Positions 1 through 12,392 of a stretch of DNA of 64,000 nucleotides are shown here, piece by piece. The stretch is taken from contig VZRN01006621.1 of the NCBI GenBank assembly GCA_013397935.1, positions 743,317 to 807,316 on the forward strand, read 5' to 3'. This stretch comes from Dasyornis broadbenti (Eukaryota > Chordata > Aves > Passeriformes > Dasyornithidae). The translations under genes and the position numbers were made by a program. Every line of letters starts with the position of its first letter. Within the stretch, counting starts at the first letter, position 1. Below the pieces are notes generated by a model. It searched no databases, was not told where the DNA came from, and saw only the letters and a program-made list of their open reading frames with translations.

Positions 1-3000
1 GGGAGGTTATTTTTCCTCTCGTTTTCATGATCTTCAAAATTATACATGTAGCAGGATGCATCCAAAAATGCTTTAGAAACCATTTACACCATGGTTAGCT
101 TCAGTACACTCCTTGTTTCATAATGCACATGTAGTTTGTTTTGGCATAGGTGCAGTCACTTATTTTCATAAATTCTGTGTAGGATCATAACCATCAAATA
201 CTCTTTTGAACTCAAATGATGACAGGGTTTGTTTAATTTATATGTCAGTCTATATAATCTGACTGGCACTATTATCCTCTTTTGACTGTGTATTTTTATG
301 GTCCCATTATGAAATACATCACAGTCTAATTGCATTTAATATTTTAATGAAAATGCTTAGAACTGCCTATCATAAGCATGAGCTTTTTGTAATTATAGCT
401 ATTCTAAAATTATCATAAAACAAAATAATATTTGAAAATTGTTAGTGATTCAGACATAACAGGTCAGGCCGTCAGCTGTATGGAACACAAAATTCTGGGA
501 TCAACTATGCTGCTAAGTGAGACCACACAACTGTCAGAATAATGTGGATTTCATGCCATGGTAGCTAGGACCTGATAAGCTTACCATCATTCTAAAATAT
601 CAGGTGTCAGTGTTTTAAGTAGAGATTTGTAATAGAAGAGAAAGATAAATTTGTTAAATTTATATGAATTGAGAAAGAATGGGTATGTCTGGTTGAACAA
701 TCACCAGATGGACAACATTTCAAGAATGTCTGATTTTTATAGTACCTGGATAAGCAGAACTGTATGACTCTTGTCACTTATTATTGCCATTGTTAATCTT
801 TACCAAACCTCTGGATATATGTCTTGGTGCTAGTGGCCAAACTACTTGGACTCGACTGTGTTGGTGGTTGATGGTGGTGGGAGAGCATAAGTGTGAGTGA
901 ATAGAACTGTTTTGTGTTAAAACAAACTCACCTTCCCCTCTTGTAGAATCTTACACTGAGTTTTGCTACATCTGCTACCTTCACAATATTTCTATGTGTA
1001 CAGATTGACCTATGCCTGTTAGATTTTCTGCATCTAGATTTCTTTTTAAATGAGATCTCCAAATCTGCAGAAGGCTCTTATGAACAACTGGAAAGTTAAG
1101 TGAATGTATTGAATCTTCCCTAGGAAGTGTTAAATAACTATAGTTCTAAATTACTTGAATTGTTGGATATTAAACTAATTTTAATCTGTAATAATCCTAA
1201 ATTTTTTGAGGCTGTAGTTTACCCCAAGCCTGCATTTTCTATACTTGGATACAGACACTGCATGTAATACTTCACCTTGACGTGGGTGCTGAGTTTTTGG
1301 CTTGTCTTTGTACTCATCCATCTGCTAGACTGTCTGTATGCTTGGTCACCAGGTGATAGATAAAGAAATTAAAGTGTTGTCGTGTGTTCATGAGGATCCC
1401 CTTGGTGGCAAGCAGTCCTAAATGAGGAGAACATTTGTGACTAATGAAGGCGTTCTGCTGCCAAAATCTTACTGTTCCCCCCAGCTCATACTCTCTCACT
1501 GATGAATCATTCCTGAGAAAAGACCACAAAGGAGAAATATGTTGTAAATACTCCCTTTGAGAGAACCTTATGATTTCTAAACTGTATTTTGAAGCTTTGC
1601 ACTTCCCTACAACTTCCCCAACAGAAATTTAAGATTCAGCTCTTCTTAAATCACAGGACCATGTCACACTGATCTGATTTAGAGTTTTAAATGTTCATTT
1701 CTGTTAATTATGTATTTATGTGGTGATGTTAACGGGTAGGTGAAGAGTTGAGAGTGCATGTTATTAGGTGTAGTGGAAAACGAAATTTTTCATTCTTTTT
1801 ATCAAGCTTGTGCTTGTAACAGTCATAGAGGAGTGTATTATTTTACAAACTCATTTCACTAAATGAATGTTAGTTTCCTAAGGAAGATAGCATAGGTCCA
1901 TGAAAAGCAGCAGAAATGGGACCATTTTATGAAATGTTAATATTAGAAATAATTGTTTCTGGCTGAAATGCAACTGACTTAGTGATACATCACTAATGAC
2001 TAAATAATACACTTTTAAATTTCATTTATTTGTCCTTGTCGCTTTCTTTCTGTTTTGATAAAGATGCTACATGGCAGTTCTTGAATGCTGATGTCAAAAT
2101 ATTTCATATTTATGACATTTGACTGGAGAAAAAAAAAGCTTATTCATTTAATTAATGAGTCAGGGTTTTATTGGACCAATACAACGCAAGGTTGAGAACA
2201 GGTGTTAGATAGCAAGAGAAAGACTCCTACCTGGTGATGGTGTGAGTATGGCAGATGTACTGCCTCATTCTCCCTTTCTTTCTTAAACACATTCTTAAGC
2301 TACTATACTTAAAAATGTCGCTCCTTCCAAAGTACAGAGCAAGTGGACCTTCATATGCTTGAGTATAGAAGTCCCTGTTTTCTCCAGTTAGCACAGGATT
2401 GTGCAGCTGAGGGAGGTAACTAGCTCGTAGTTTTAGAAAAGCTGACCTTTGTTTAGACAAGTAGGAATGAAAAGACTGTATCCTTAATATTAGACTATCT
2501 CTTTGGAAAAACTGCTGTCTAGACCCCTCACTCACTTCTACACATATCCAGAAATGATGGCACAGGATGGCTTGGATGCTGTGTAGAGACGAAGATGCAC
2601 AACTACTTGATCCTCTAATCCCTGCTTCCTGATATCTAGGCTAATTTGAAGAGTTGGAAATCAAAATAATTTCTACACTGTTCCAATTGAGAAATTTTTA
2701 TGTGGCTAAACATCAGGAAAAAAAAAATGTAAATGAACAGCCCTAAAAATAAAACCACAGTCATACAAATTTAGTAAATACCACCTGTAGATATTTTCAA
2801 AATTTTAAGTTTTAAAACTGTCAAATTATTTCCTTTATACAAAAGTAGACAGATTTTTCAGGGGAAAGGGGGGCAGTGGAAGGGGTGAAAAAACAAAATA
2901 TAACAAAAGAAACAGAAAAACCCAAATACTTTTTTCTTACAATGGCTTTCTAGACTGCATGCAACATCCCCAGTGATGCAAAACTGATAAGATGAATGTA

Positions 3001-3527
3001 TTTAAAAATTTGAAAAGCTAAGACAAAAAAAAAAAAACCAGTCAGATTGATTGTTGCATAATTTGAATAAAGTTTTGGATAATTCTTTTATGAGTTTAAA
3101 GAAATTAACTAAAAAAGATATAATCATAAGATGAAACAGGAGATTTCTAGTAAAGAAAACAAAAGTTCAAGTTGTAAATTCAATTGAAATGGGATTGCAA
3201 ATGCCTAGTTTGATAATGGCATAAATTACTGTCTTTATATTCTATTTGTTGGCTAAGAACTTCAGTAGCAGGGAATGTTTTAAAAGGCTGTATGAAAACT
3301 TCCAGTTCAGAAAACTTTGGCGAATGTGATCAAGAGAAACCCTTGCACTTGCATGTATATATTTTATTTCTTTTTACATTTATATTTTCAAAATTTGGTT
3401 CTGAGGTCCAAGATTTATTACGTTTAAGCTTTTCCTTAGTGCAAATCTTACATTTAACTGAACCCAGAATGGTAGAACATTTAGGACACAACACCGAAAT
3501 AGATCCAGAAACTTGAAAAAATCTCTT
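1..3527. other. AT-rich anonymous DNA, no gene seen
   Basis: No open frame above about 100 codons, no recognisable protein motif and no repeat family I can name. Open frames near 2.2-2.5 kb (102 codons, minus) and 3.3-3.5 kb (74 codons, plus) have no domain, no strong splice context and codon content typical of chance frames in AT-rich DNA. Short A-runs occur (for example near 2716 and 3025). Read as intergenic or intronic. Confidence 0.6.
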
Positions 3528-3955
3528 AGTTAAGTGTCAGGACCCAGAGTGCACCACAATATAATAACTGTACTGAGTAGTCTCCCTTGGATCCATCCTT
3601 CACACTCCACATGTGGGTCCAGGACCCCATTTCAGGGCAGGCCAGACACCCCTTCCTTGTCAGAGCCATGCTAGAGGTGTGCCTTCCCAAGTTCTGTCTC
3701 TGGATGAGCTGTGGCCCTTTGCTGTAGTCTTGTTTCCAACCATATTTCTGGCCCCATCTCCTGACTGGATTCACTGGGTGGACTCTGGATCCCCTCGAGT
3801 GTTTCAATTTGTCTGGGACAGACAGTGCAGCCTGTCACCTGCACCTTGCTCTGCCCACAGCTTTCAGATGTTGTGCTGCTGTGTCCTGGTTGGTGAGTTG
3901 GGTTCACCCACGGCTTCCACCTCATCCGCCCATGTGAATGGGTCCCACTCACTGA
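3528..3955. other. GC-richer block, possible unidentified repeat
   Basis: About 430 bases are clearly richer in G and C than the flanks, with sharp edges on both sides. Open frames run through it on both strands: 138 codons plus from 3613 and two of 93 codons minus. None has a motif I recognise, and overlapping frames on both strands are what a GC-rich, stop-poor segment gives by chance. The sharp compositional edges suggest an old inserted element or a retroposed fragment. It matches no CR1 or LTR pattern I know. Confidence 0.35.
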
Positions 3956-4070
3956 AATTTAATTTCCTAATTCATAAGTTGGCATTTTTATCTTTAAAAC
4001 ATGTGCAACATTTTGAGTATGTACTTTAGTTATTGAAGGTTTTAGTATAATGAACCACATAATAATTTTG

Positions 4071-4107
4071 ATTTTTTTTTTTTTTTTTTTTTTTTTTAAA
4101 CCTATNA

Positions 4108-4139
<32 letters not shown>

Positions 4140-4145
4140 CTATAA
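4071..4145. repeat. Poly-T tract duplicated across a single N (likely assembly join)
   Basis: A unit made of A, 26 T and AAACCTAT (4071-4105) is followed by one N at 4106 and then by almost the same unit with 28 T (4107-4143). The sequence then continues into unique DNA. Two near-identical copies of a homopolymer plus the same 8-base tail on each side of one N is what unmerged overlapping contig ends look like, so the genome probably holds a single copy. Confidence 0.75.
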
Positions 4146-6749
4146 CCTACTGGAAGTTCTATTTGGGAAAAACAAAGTGGCAAAGTGCAAAAAGGTTTTT
4201 CTTTTTAATTATGGGCTGAGAACTTCAATATCAGAGAAGGCTTCTAATCCACAGTGATATTAAGACCAGATGTTTGAAAAAGATTTGAGAATGAGATCAT
4301 CAGCTGCCAGCATGTGTTTAGAAAGAGCAAATCTTGTCAAAGTCTCTGAAAGGGTGTTTGGAAAAGTTTTCAAAAATAAATCTGAGGGAGAGAGAAAAAT
4401 GTAGTCTTACATTTCATTAAATATATTATATTGAAGAGTCATTAAAGTATCACTTGGCCTAATCTAAACCATCAAAAGAATGAATACTAATTTTAGCATA
4501 GAGTCTTTGGGCAAAGGTTTACCAGAAGAAAGAATCTAGAGTGTTATTATTAGACATATCAAGCTGTCTTCTGCAAATGTGAGCATTGGCAGTAGCTTTA
4601 CTGAACACATTTGTTCAAATAATGATTTTTGAACCTGGTGTAATCTGTCATAAACACTCACAGTAAAGATTAAAAAAAAATGAACAGACTGCAAAATAAC
4701 ATCCATCAAAGTTCTGTAAAGGAGCAAATAAAGAATAAAACTATTACAAAATCTAAAGCCATTCATGTTGGCAGCATCCAAGAACAAGTGGAAAGAGTAG
4801 AATAATCGGAAGAAAAAAGATTTTCTGAGAAATTACATACATTTTGTACATAATGTATTATGAGAAGGATAATTCATGTTGAGTGTAGAAAATACAGCTA
4901 AAGAAATTAAGTTTAAATTTAGTCAATAGCAGTCTTCAAGATTGTTATTTATGGATTTTGTTGCTCATCTAGGTGTATGGCCTGTAGGATGACAGGCAGA
5001 ATAAGTGAAAAATATGTAGATTCAGAGCAGATAGAGTTACAGTAACTTAATTTGGAGGGGAAAAAAAGAGAGAAATTTCTGTAACTCTAAGTGCCTATAC
5101 ATTGTCAGGTCTATAAAATTATGTTCATTGTAATGTCTATAAAATTATATTCAGAAAATTTTTCAGTTTGAGCATCAGGGACTAAAAGCTATCCTGTGTC
5201 CTTACTCAGTCCAGATTGCAAAGGAGAGTAGATAGAAGCTAAAAGGCAATTTGCTTTCTCTGTGTTCTGTTTCAAGACTAATAGTTTTTACAGAAATATG
5301 AAGGTACAAGTGATGTGGATCTTTTCCCAGAGAAAACTGATGAAGTATTTTGGGTATACTGGTATATTTAAACTTCGACTAAGTAAAATGAAGAGCTCAT
5401 GTTGATAAGATTCTTTCTATTTGAATTTTTCACTTCATCTACAGCTCCAACTTACCCCCATACCATTTCACCATTTTTCTTGCATTTGTTTATGACTGCA
5501 GAAGTGCTCTTAATGGAAAGAGTGAACTGTAAGAATCAACAAGTGTTTTCAACAAGTTGAGTTAATAGATGAAAAGCTAGGTAAAAATAGCACTGGCAAA
5601 GAATAAGTGGATCAATATCAGTTTTGTTTGTTGATGCATTAAGCTGCAATGTATGACATAAAAGGTTAAATTCTGAATATTCAATATCTCTTCACTGCCT
5701 CCTGAAGTGAAAATAAGAAAATGAATCTTATGCATTTTGCTGCCATAGATTAATACTGACAATAATGATAGCAGGGAAAGAAATTGAACTGTTTTATCTG
5801 AAGAAATTATTTCAGTCAGTGAAGTGACTCCCTTTGATGCTTCCTTTGGTCAATTACACAACACTGAGAAGATACTAAGAGGGAGAAGGCGTCAAAGGAC
5901 AAACTCATACAAAGGACTATTTTAAACCCTTGGATCAGCTAAAATGGAAATTATTTATTTCTTTTTCCATTAGAAAGGAGGATTAATGCTTTAAGGTGTT
6001 TTTTAACCGAGTGTTTAATGTAAGATCAAGGATGCATTCATATTGAAGTAGAACAGGGAACTATGGGTTTTACACCACAATTCTGTAGTGTTTGGATCTT
6101 ATTGGATTGTCTGGAGGACATAAATTCAACCTCAAATCTTAATGGATATGGAAGGAAATGGCATAAATCGGGTGTACCAGAGACATCATGTTGGATTCTC
6201 CTCTTCTACTGTTTCTTCTGGTTTTAACTAAGCTACATTAAGCAGATGCAGTCTCATCATTTATAGAACATCTGGTACAGTGTCAAATGAAAAGTACTGG
6301 ATCAAAGTGAGGAATCAATATTTATTCAACTGCTGTGTTAGTCCTGGTTTGAAGAACTGGCTATATGAGACAAGAAGAGTTTGCACCTAAATGGAAAATA
6401 GGGGGGAAGGTTCTTACTAAATGTGTTTTGAAAACTTAGTCCTTGGGAAGTGTATTTTCTGTTTAAAATCTTCGCAGTAGGAAAAGCAGCAGGCACAAAG
6501 GTGAGAAGTCTTAAGGAAGAAGGGAGATAATAATATCAGCTAGGAAGCACTAAGAAGCGTGAATGATTATGATAGTACAAGTGGCATAACAGTGAGCATT
6601 ATAACACTTCAAGAGGAATAACAATAGTATTGACTGTAGACTGGGACTTTGAGGTGCTAATTAAGGAGGAAAATATCTGGGTTGTTATGTACTACTACAT
6701 CATCAGTCTAGGCCATTAATGTGATAACATCATGAAAAGAGTAAGGATC
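4146..6749. other. AT-rich anonymous DNA, no gene seen
   Basis: No supported gene. The open frames present (61-83 codons) lack motifs. A short imperfect direct repeat of about 19 bases built on GTCTATAAAATTAT occurs at about 5108 and 5136. Nothing else stands out. Confidence 0.55.
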
Positions 6750-7043
6750 ATCAAATCATATAGTGTCCTGATTTAGAAGGACCCAAGAGGATCATGGAGT
6801 CTAAGTCCTGGCCCTGCACCTCCCCAAGAATCATACCATGTGCCTGAAAGCATTGTGCAAACACTTGAACTCTGTCAGTTTTGGTGAAGATCTTTTTCTT
6901 AATACCTAACCTCAACCTCCCCTGACATCTTCATGACATTCCTACCACAGGTCATAGGAGACAACAGCACTCATCCCTCTACTTCCCCACGTGAAGAAGC
7001 TGTGACAATAATGAGGTCTCCCCTCATGGTCCTCTGAAAGAAT
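6750..7043 (-). mobile_element. CR1 LINE fragment, 3' end, minus strand
   Basis: Read on the plus strand this is the reverse complement of the 3' untranslated end of an avian CR1. It has the 'agtcctggccctgcac...ccaagaatcataccatgtgcctga' type run near 6803-6846 and the 'aatgaggtctcccctca' run near 7010-7026. The element therefore points left, with its 3' end near 6750. It is 5'-truncated, as most CR1 copies are, and well diverged. It codes for nothing. Confidence 0.85.
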
Positions 7044-10000
7044 GTAGCCTTAGTCTGTGTAAAACATTTACTTAGAATACAAGGAGGTATTAATACAAGA
7101 AGGCACTAGACTATCGTGGTCTGAAATAGCATGAACAATTCTTGTGGCATGAATTCTTGAAATAACAGGTTCACAGAACATGAGTGCGTGTGATCTTCTT
7201 GTCCCATGTTCTGGCTTACGTCAGCAGAATGAGATTAAGAATGCATGTTTAGTTAACCTATCAGACTGTGACATACCATACCGGTAATGCATCAGACTAT
7301 GAGAACACCTCCACTATTAAATCACCGGTGAAGGGTAAGGGAGTGGAATGTCAGAGAGAAAAACTGTTTAACTAGCAGAAAAGAGTAGCAAGCGAGTGTG
7401 TAGGGCTGGCCATGGACACTCCAGAAAAAGCTAGAATATGTTTGCTTACCTTCTAATGGAATTTTCTGCTAGGCACTTGGAGGTACATGGTGCATGGATA
7501 AGGACTACGCAGTGAATGAATCTGGTAGATTGATTCAGTGTGTTTTCTTTTGCCACAGTGTCAATGCGTATGACTAGGGAAGAGCAGGCAGAATTTAAAT
7601 AGAGTCTTGGATCTAAAATTCTAGTTCACACAGCCATCTAGACCCGCTCTAGACAGAATGCAGGAGCAGGGAGAGTCTGTTGAAAGGGGTTTCTTTTTGA
7701 CCTGAGTCTGGACAAATTAAAATATGGCACTGAAAAAAAACCTGAAACAAAACAAAACAGCAGCCCAAAGACATATTGTCTGAGATGGAAAATGAATATT
7801 TTGGAAACAATAGAAGTACACTTGATAGGCAAGTGAGGAAAAGAGGATGTATGAAAGCATAGATTGTGCTAGAAAAAGGAATCAGACCACGTAAATAATA
7901 ATTGTACTGTTCATCTCTATGTGGACAAAACAGCACCGACCGTGCTTTTTATCTTAGAACATAAGACAAAACTGGCTTCATTCAGCATATGAATCCCATA
8001 GTATTTTATTTTATGTAAATTCTTCCTAAAAAGAACATGAGTGGGTTATACTATAAGACAAAAATATGTTGATTTTGTTAAAAGGAAAGTTTTAAACCTA
8101 CTTCTGCATGAAAGTCTTGTGTTTTACATTTTTAATCACTCCATCCTTCTGTGAAATAAAATTTTGCCTCCTTTCCTTATTATATTCTAAAACCCAATAT
8201 TACACAGAAATGCAATTTGCAAGCAAAAGAATTGAAATAGTTGCTCCAGGCCTTTGTTCCTCATTAGCTGGAAGATCATAAATTGTCAGTGAGACAACTG
8301 CCTCTGCCTGCATTGCCATGCTCAGCTCCCAGTTCCTTGTCCCTCCCAGAAGCAGCCTGCCCTTGTTGTTTCCTGATATTTTATGTGTAATGATATATGG
8401 CTGCTTATATTTTATGCTGAGGAAAAGTACATATGAGCTTATTTAGAATGATTCATTTATGATCCAGAGAAGGAAATGAGCCTTCCTGCATGCCTGGTTA
8501 GTCTTAACAGGACTAAGGAAGTTATTGGTAAATACAAAACTCCTTAATTTCGTTGAACACTGGAATGCTGCGGGCACAAGAAGCTCACATAATACAACAG
8601 TGCAAGGACATTCAGTTTCAGGAAAAAGGATATTATCAGAGTTGAGTTAACACCATAAAATCATTCATGCAACTTAGAAATCAAGGGAGTACTGAGGTCT
8701 ACAAGTCCTACTGCTGGGATTACACAGCCAGCCCTGTGGAGAACTTGGCTTTCTGATACAACAGCACAGGGGACTGCAGAGTGATGTGTAGGATACTCTG
8801 AGTCTATTAAAAATAAACAAATAAAAACTCCTTAGGTTTTTACTTGTTAAGCAGTTGACTTGCAGCTTTACATGAAATATAGGTAAAGATCAGGCAAATT
8901 AAAGTAATTCTCCAATGTGGCATGTATAGGTGCTGGAAGAGGAAAAAAAAAGAGTAGAGTGAGATCTAAAAGACTTGAGGGAGTTAGCAAGATACAGTGG
9001 CCTGATAGATAAAAGTGGAATTAAAATGGTGATATTTAAAAAAAAAAAAAAAAAAAAAAAGACTGATTTCTGTTTATTATTTTTAATAGTAAGAAAAGAT
9101 ACCTGGATAATTAAAAAGTAATTAAAAACCAATGCTCAAGTAGATTTTAACTGATGTTAACTGTTGACACCATTGATTTTAATGGCAGAACAATTTGAAT
9201 AAGATAAAACCTAGAAAATTAGTTTTGGAAACTTGCAATAAAAGAAATTTTGCATAACTATATAAATACAGAAGTCTTTATAAAGATGGAAAAAATCACT
9301 TAGAATAAACCCTAATAATAAAAAATAAAGAAATAGATAAAATAATACAAGTATTTGGGTTCGAGATGCATACGGAGAACTACTATGACCAGGGAAGTAA
9401 ATATAACTGCTTGATACTTTATTTCTTCTTAATATCCAATCTCTTGAAATAACCTAATTTTTTCAAAAATACAATTAATATAGATTTAGAATGGAAATAA
9501 AATAATTATTCAGTTTCTACAATCATTCTTCTATAAATGATTGGTAATTTGATTTCAATTTAAAAAGTTTTTTCATGAAAAGATATTGTTTATATATAAT
9601 AGGAACAGGGAATATTTCCTACAGCCACTATTTTTTATAAATTATTGGGATATCTGTTCAGTTTGGGACTATCAAATACTTAATTTAGTATTTTGGTGAT
9701 TCAGTGGTTAGAATAAACATTCTGTTAATAAAATTCAGAGACCAAACTAAATTTATCATGCTGAAAATACAGTAAATAGTATTAAAAACAACAACAAAAA
9801 ATTTTTTCTATAGAAAAAAAGAGAATCTAAACCACAGTTTTTAAAAGGCTGTGTTAACATGAGCAATAGACTGAGCATGAGATGCAATGAAATAAGACTA
9901 ACACAATGACCAGTATCATTGACTCTGCTTTACTGGATAACTACTCAGCTGAAACAATATTTATGGTGCCATTTAGCACATGTGATTAGTATTTATTGAG

Positions 10001-10893
10001 TAGTCCATTAGATATTATGTTAAATAATACAATTGTACTAAGGTCTTTGATATGCTAAGTTGGAATTATTAATAAACGCTACACAGAAAATGCAAAATTA
10101 GTATCTACTCCCAATTTCTTGAAAACTATGTTTGCCCTTTCAAGGTTTGCATATGCTATAGTTGCTTGGGTTATAATCAGAATCCTCATGAGACAGATTA
10201 GATTATAAATTTCAAGAAATGTAGTGTTTATAATACCCCAGGGGCTAAACACTGGAATAATCTTAAGAATAGCTTTGATTGGAAAGGTTTAAAAGTTTAA
10301 AAGTAATGTCATTTATTAAAATGTTTCCATCTCATCTACAGAAACAATGATTTTGTTCTGGAAATGTTGCTTCTCCTTTTATTTATAGAGGTTTCTGAAT
10401 CTGATATTAAGAGTGTTATGTTTTTGTACAACAGTCATTCTTCCAGCAGAAATATTGCTGGTACAGTGTATTGGATGGTTACTGGTTCTACCAGTAGGAA
10501 CACTAATTAGCAAACGTCATGACTTTCTTTACACAGAATTTTCCATAACAAAATGAACACAGTCTTTCGTCTAGTTTAAACAACACCAGAAATGTGCTTG
10601 TGAATTAAGAATTTGGATAAGGACACACAGTGCAGGACAACTGTTCATACTGTGTGAGATTCAGAACATTTAAGAGCTGAAATCCTGAAACCAAGAAATT
10701 ACATGCAATCCAGGGGAAAAAAAAAACCTCACTTCTGTGCTCTTTTGTGGTTTTACCAGATAACCACTTTCTTACAGTAAGAGACTTAATTTCAGGAACT
10801 TTTTTCTGATTTTTAGAATTCTTCTATTTGTACTTCAGGAAATGGTTACAGGTTAAGTGAGAGAATGTATTTTTGTCACTCAACTAAGAAAAC
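7044..10893. other. AT-rich anonymous DNA, no gene seen
   Basis: Contains small frames only (up to 95 codons, minus, near 7.65-7.94 kb), without motifs. A pure A-run of 23 lies at 9038-9060. The 8.28-8.37 kb stretch is locally more GC-rich but shows no coding pattern. Confidence 0.55.
9038..9060. repeat. Poly-A tract (23 A)
   Basis: Uninterrupted A homopolymer. No retroposed gene body or target-site duplication was recognised to its left, so it is listed only as a simple repeat. Confidence 0.9.
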
Positions 10894-11256
10894 TGCATTG
10901 GGTCAGACTGAGATAGAGTTAAATTTTACTACAACTGCCCTCACATTGCTGTGCTCTGCATTGGTGGCTGGAAAGGTGTTGGTAACACACCATTCTTTGG
11001 GTACTGCTGAGCAGCGCTGGCACAGCATCAGCGCTGCCTCTCCGTCATTCCATCCACATCAAGGGCTGGGGGTGGGCAAGATCCTGGGAGGGGACACAGC
11101 TAAGTCAGCTGTCAAGGTTTGAGCCTGGCCAAATGCCAGGTACTCCCAAATTAACACACCCACACCCAGGGCTCATGAGTTGAGATAAGGAAACCCGGGA
11201 GAAGACGCACTTAGAATAGGCAAAACAGGACTACCTTAGGTTGCAAAGTGATCTAA

Positions 11257-11262
11257 TTTATT
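11257..11262 (-). terminator. Poly(A) signal of the nested LTR
   Basis: TTTATT on the plus strand, that is AATAAA on the minus strand, lies in the 3' third of the nested LTR where the U3/R boundary is expected. Confidence 0.5.
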
Positions 11263-11429
11263 ACTAACAGAGTCAGAGGAGTAAATGAGAAGTAAAATAA
11301 ACCCTTCAAGGCCACCGTTTCTCCGCTCACCCCCCTCCCTCCTTCCCAGCAGCTGCACAAGGGAACAAGGTATGGGGGGGGGTTAGGTCAGTTCATCACC
11401 CAGATCTTCTTCCCCTGCCTGGGGAGAGG

Positions 11430-11899
11430 NNNNNNNNNNNNNNNNNNNNNNNNNNNNNNNNNNNNNNNNNNNNNNNNNNNNNNNNNNNNNNNNNNNNNNN
11501 NNNNNNNNNNNNNNNNNNNNNNNNNNNNNNNNNNNNNNNNNNNNNNNNNNNNNNNNNNNNNNNNNNNNNNNNNNNNNNNNNNNNNNNNNNNNNNNNNNNN
11601 NNNNNNNNNNNNNNNNNNNNNNNNNNNNNNNNNNNNNNNNNNNNNNNNNNNNNNNNNNNNNNNNNNNNNNNNNNNNNNNNNNNNNNNNNNNNNNNNNNNN
11701 NNNNNNNNNNNNNNNNNNNNNNNNNNNNNNNNNNNNNNNNNNNNNNNNNNNNNNNNNNNNNNNNNNNNNNNNNNNNNNNNNNNNNNNNNNNNNNNNNNNN
11801 NNNNNNNNNNNNNNNNNNNNNNNNNNNNNNNNNNNNNNNNNNNNNNNNNNNNNNNNNNNNNNNNNNNNNNNNNNNNNNNNNNNNNNNNNNNNNNNNNNN
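11430..11899. other. Assembly gap of 470 N inside the nested LTR
   Basis: A run of 470 N. Both edges are LTR sequence (GGGAGAGG on the left, CTCCCCCTCC on the right). LTRs of this type carry imperfect tandem GC-rich units in their middle, which would explain the failed assembly. The gap length may not be the true length. Open frames called across it are meaningless. Confidence 0.95.
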
Positions 11900-12016
11900 C
11901 TCCCCCTCCTTCTCCACTGACCTTGGTCTCTCCATGTTGTTTTCCCTCACACACTCTCACCTACTCCTCCTCCTCTGGCCAAGGAAAAGTGTGTGCACTC
12001 ATTGTTTTGATTTCGT

Positions 12017-12024
12017 CTTAAATA
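12017..12024 (-). promoter_or_regulatory. TATA-like box of the nested LTR
   Basis: Reads TATTTAAG on the minus strand, about 170 bases inside the LTR 5' end. It is the expected position and sequence for this LTR type. Activity is unknown. Confidence 0.5.
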
Positions 12025-12247
12025 TGTTTTTCACAGAGGCGTAACCAACATCTCTAATTGGCCCAGGCTTGGCCAGCAGCATGTCCATCACCTCAGAGCT
12101 GGACATGGTGAAGGCTTTGAGAAGCTTCACCGAGGAGCCATCTTTGTGGGCACCCCCACTAGAAAAACCTGGGCCAAGCTAAACCACGACATTAGCTTAC
12201 CCAAATTATTGAAATGGATATTCCATAGCCTATGAAATCAGCTCAAA

Positions 12248-12255
12248 TATAAAAA
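12248..12255 (+). promoter_or_regulatory. TATA box of the outer LTR
   Basis: TATAAAAA lies about 30 bases after the conserved 'ggatattccata' run. The sister LTR at 15.3 kb has TATATAAAG at the same place. Confidence 0.55.
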
Positions 12256-12386
12256 GCTAAGGAAAAGAGGAGGAAGGGGGGAATATTCAATCCTTACAAT
12301 GTGTGCCTTCCAGAGCAACCACTTTGCATGCTGGAGGCCTGCTTCCCAGGAAGTGGCTGAACATCACTTCTTAGTGGGAAGTGAAA

Positions 12387-12392
12387 AATAAA
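12387..12392 (+). terminator. Poly(A) signal of the outer LTR
   Basis: AATAAA about 140 bases downstream of the TATA box, followed by T- and GT-rich sequence, as expected for the R/U5 region. Confidence 0.5.

Larger units (their letters stand above)
11110..12191 (-). mobile_element. Endogenous retrovirus LTR (ERVL-like), nested in the outer LTR
   Basis: In minus-strand sense it starts TGTCGTGG at 12191, has a TATTTAAG-type TATA box (plus 12017-12024), a long purine-rich middle, a poly(A) signal (plus 11257-11262) and ends in CA at 11110. The plus-strand text 'ctgaccttggtctctccatg' near 11918 and 'cacagaggcgtaacc' near 12034 matches a well-known songbird-type LTR pattern. It interrupts the outer LTR between 'gggacacagctaag' and 'acccaaattattg', which are contiguous in the sister copy. 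Flanking 5-mers TCAGC (11105-11109) and TTAGC (12192-12196) differ at one base and fit an ERVL-style 5-bp target duplication. Its middle is missing in the assembly. Confidence 0.8.

Noticed and set aside
3613..4029. 138-codon plus frame
   Set aside because: No domain, overlapping frames on both strands, and part of a GC-rich block. Its end runs into AT-rich DNA without a change in coding character.
3959..4183. 74-codon lysine-rich minus frame
   Set aside because: Translation of the poly-T tracts, and it spans an N.
9038..9060. Poly-A as the tail of a processed pseudogene
   Set aside because: No recognisable gene body upstream and no flanking target duplication.
11388..11960. 184-190-codon minus frames
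   Set aside because: Almost entirely N residues across the assembly gap.
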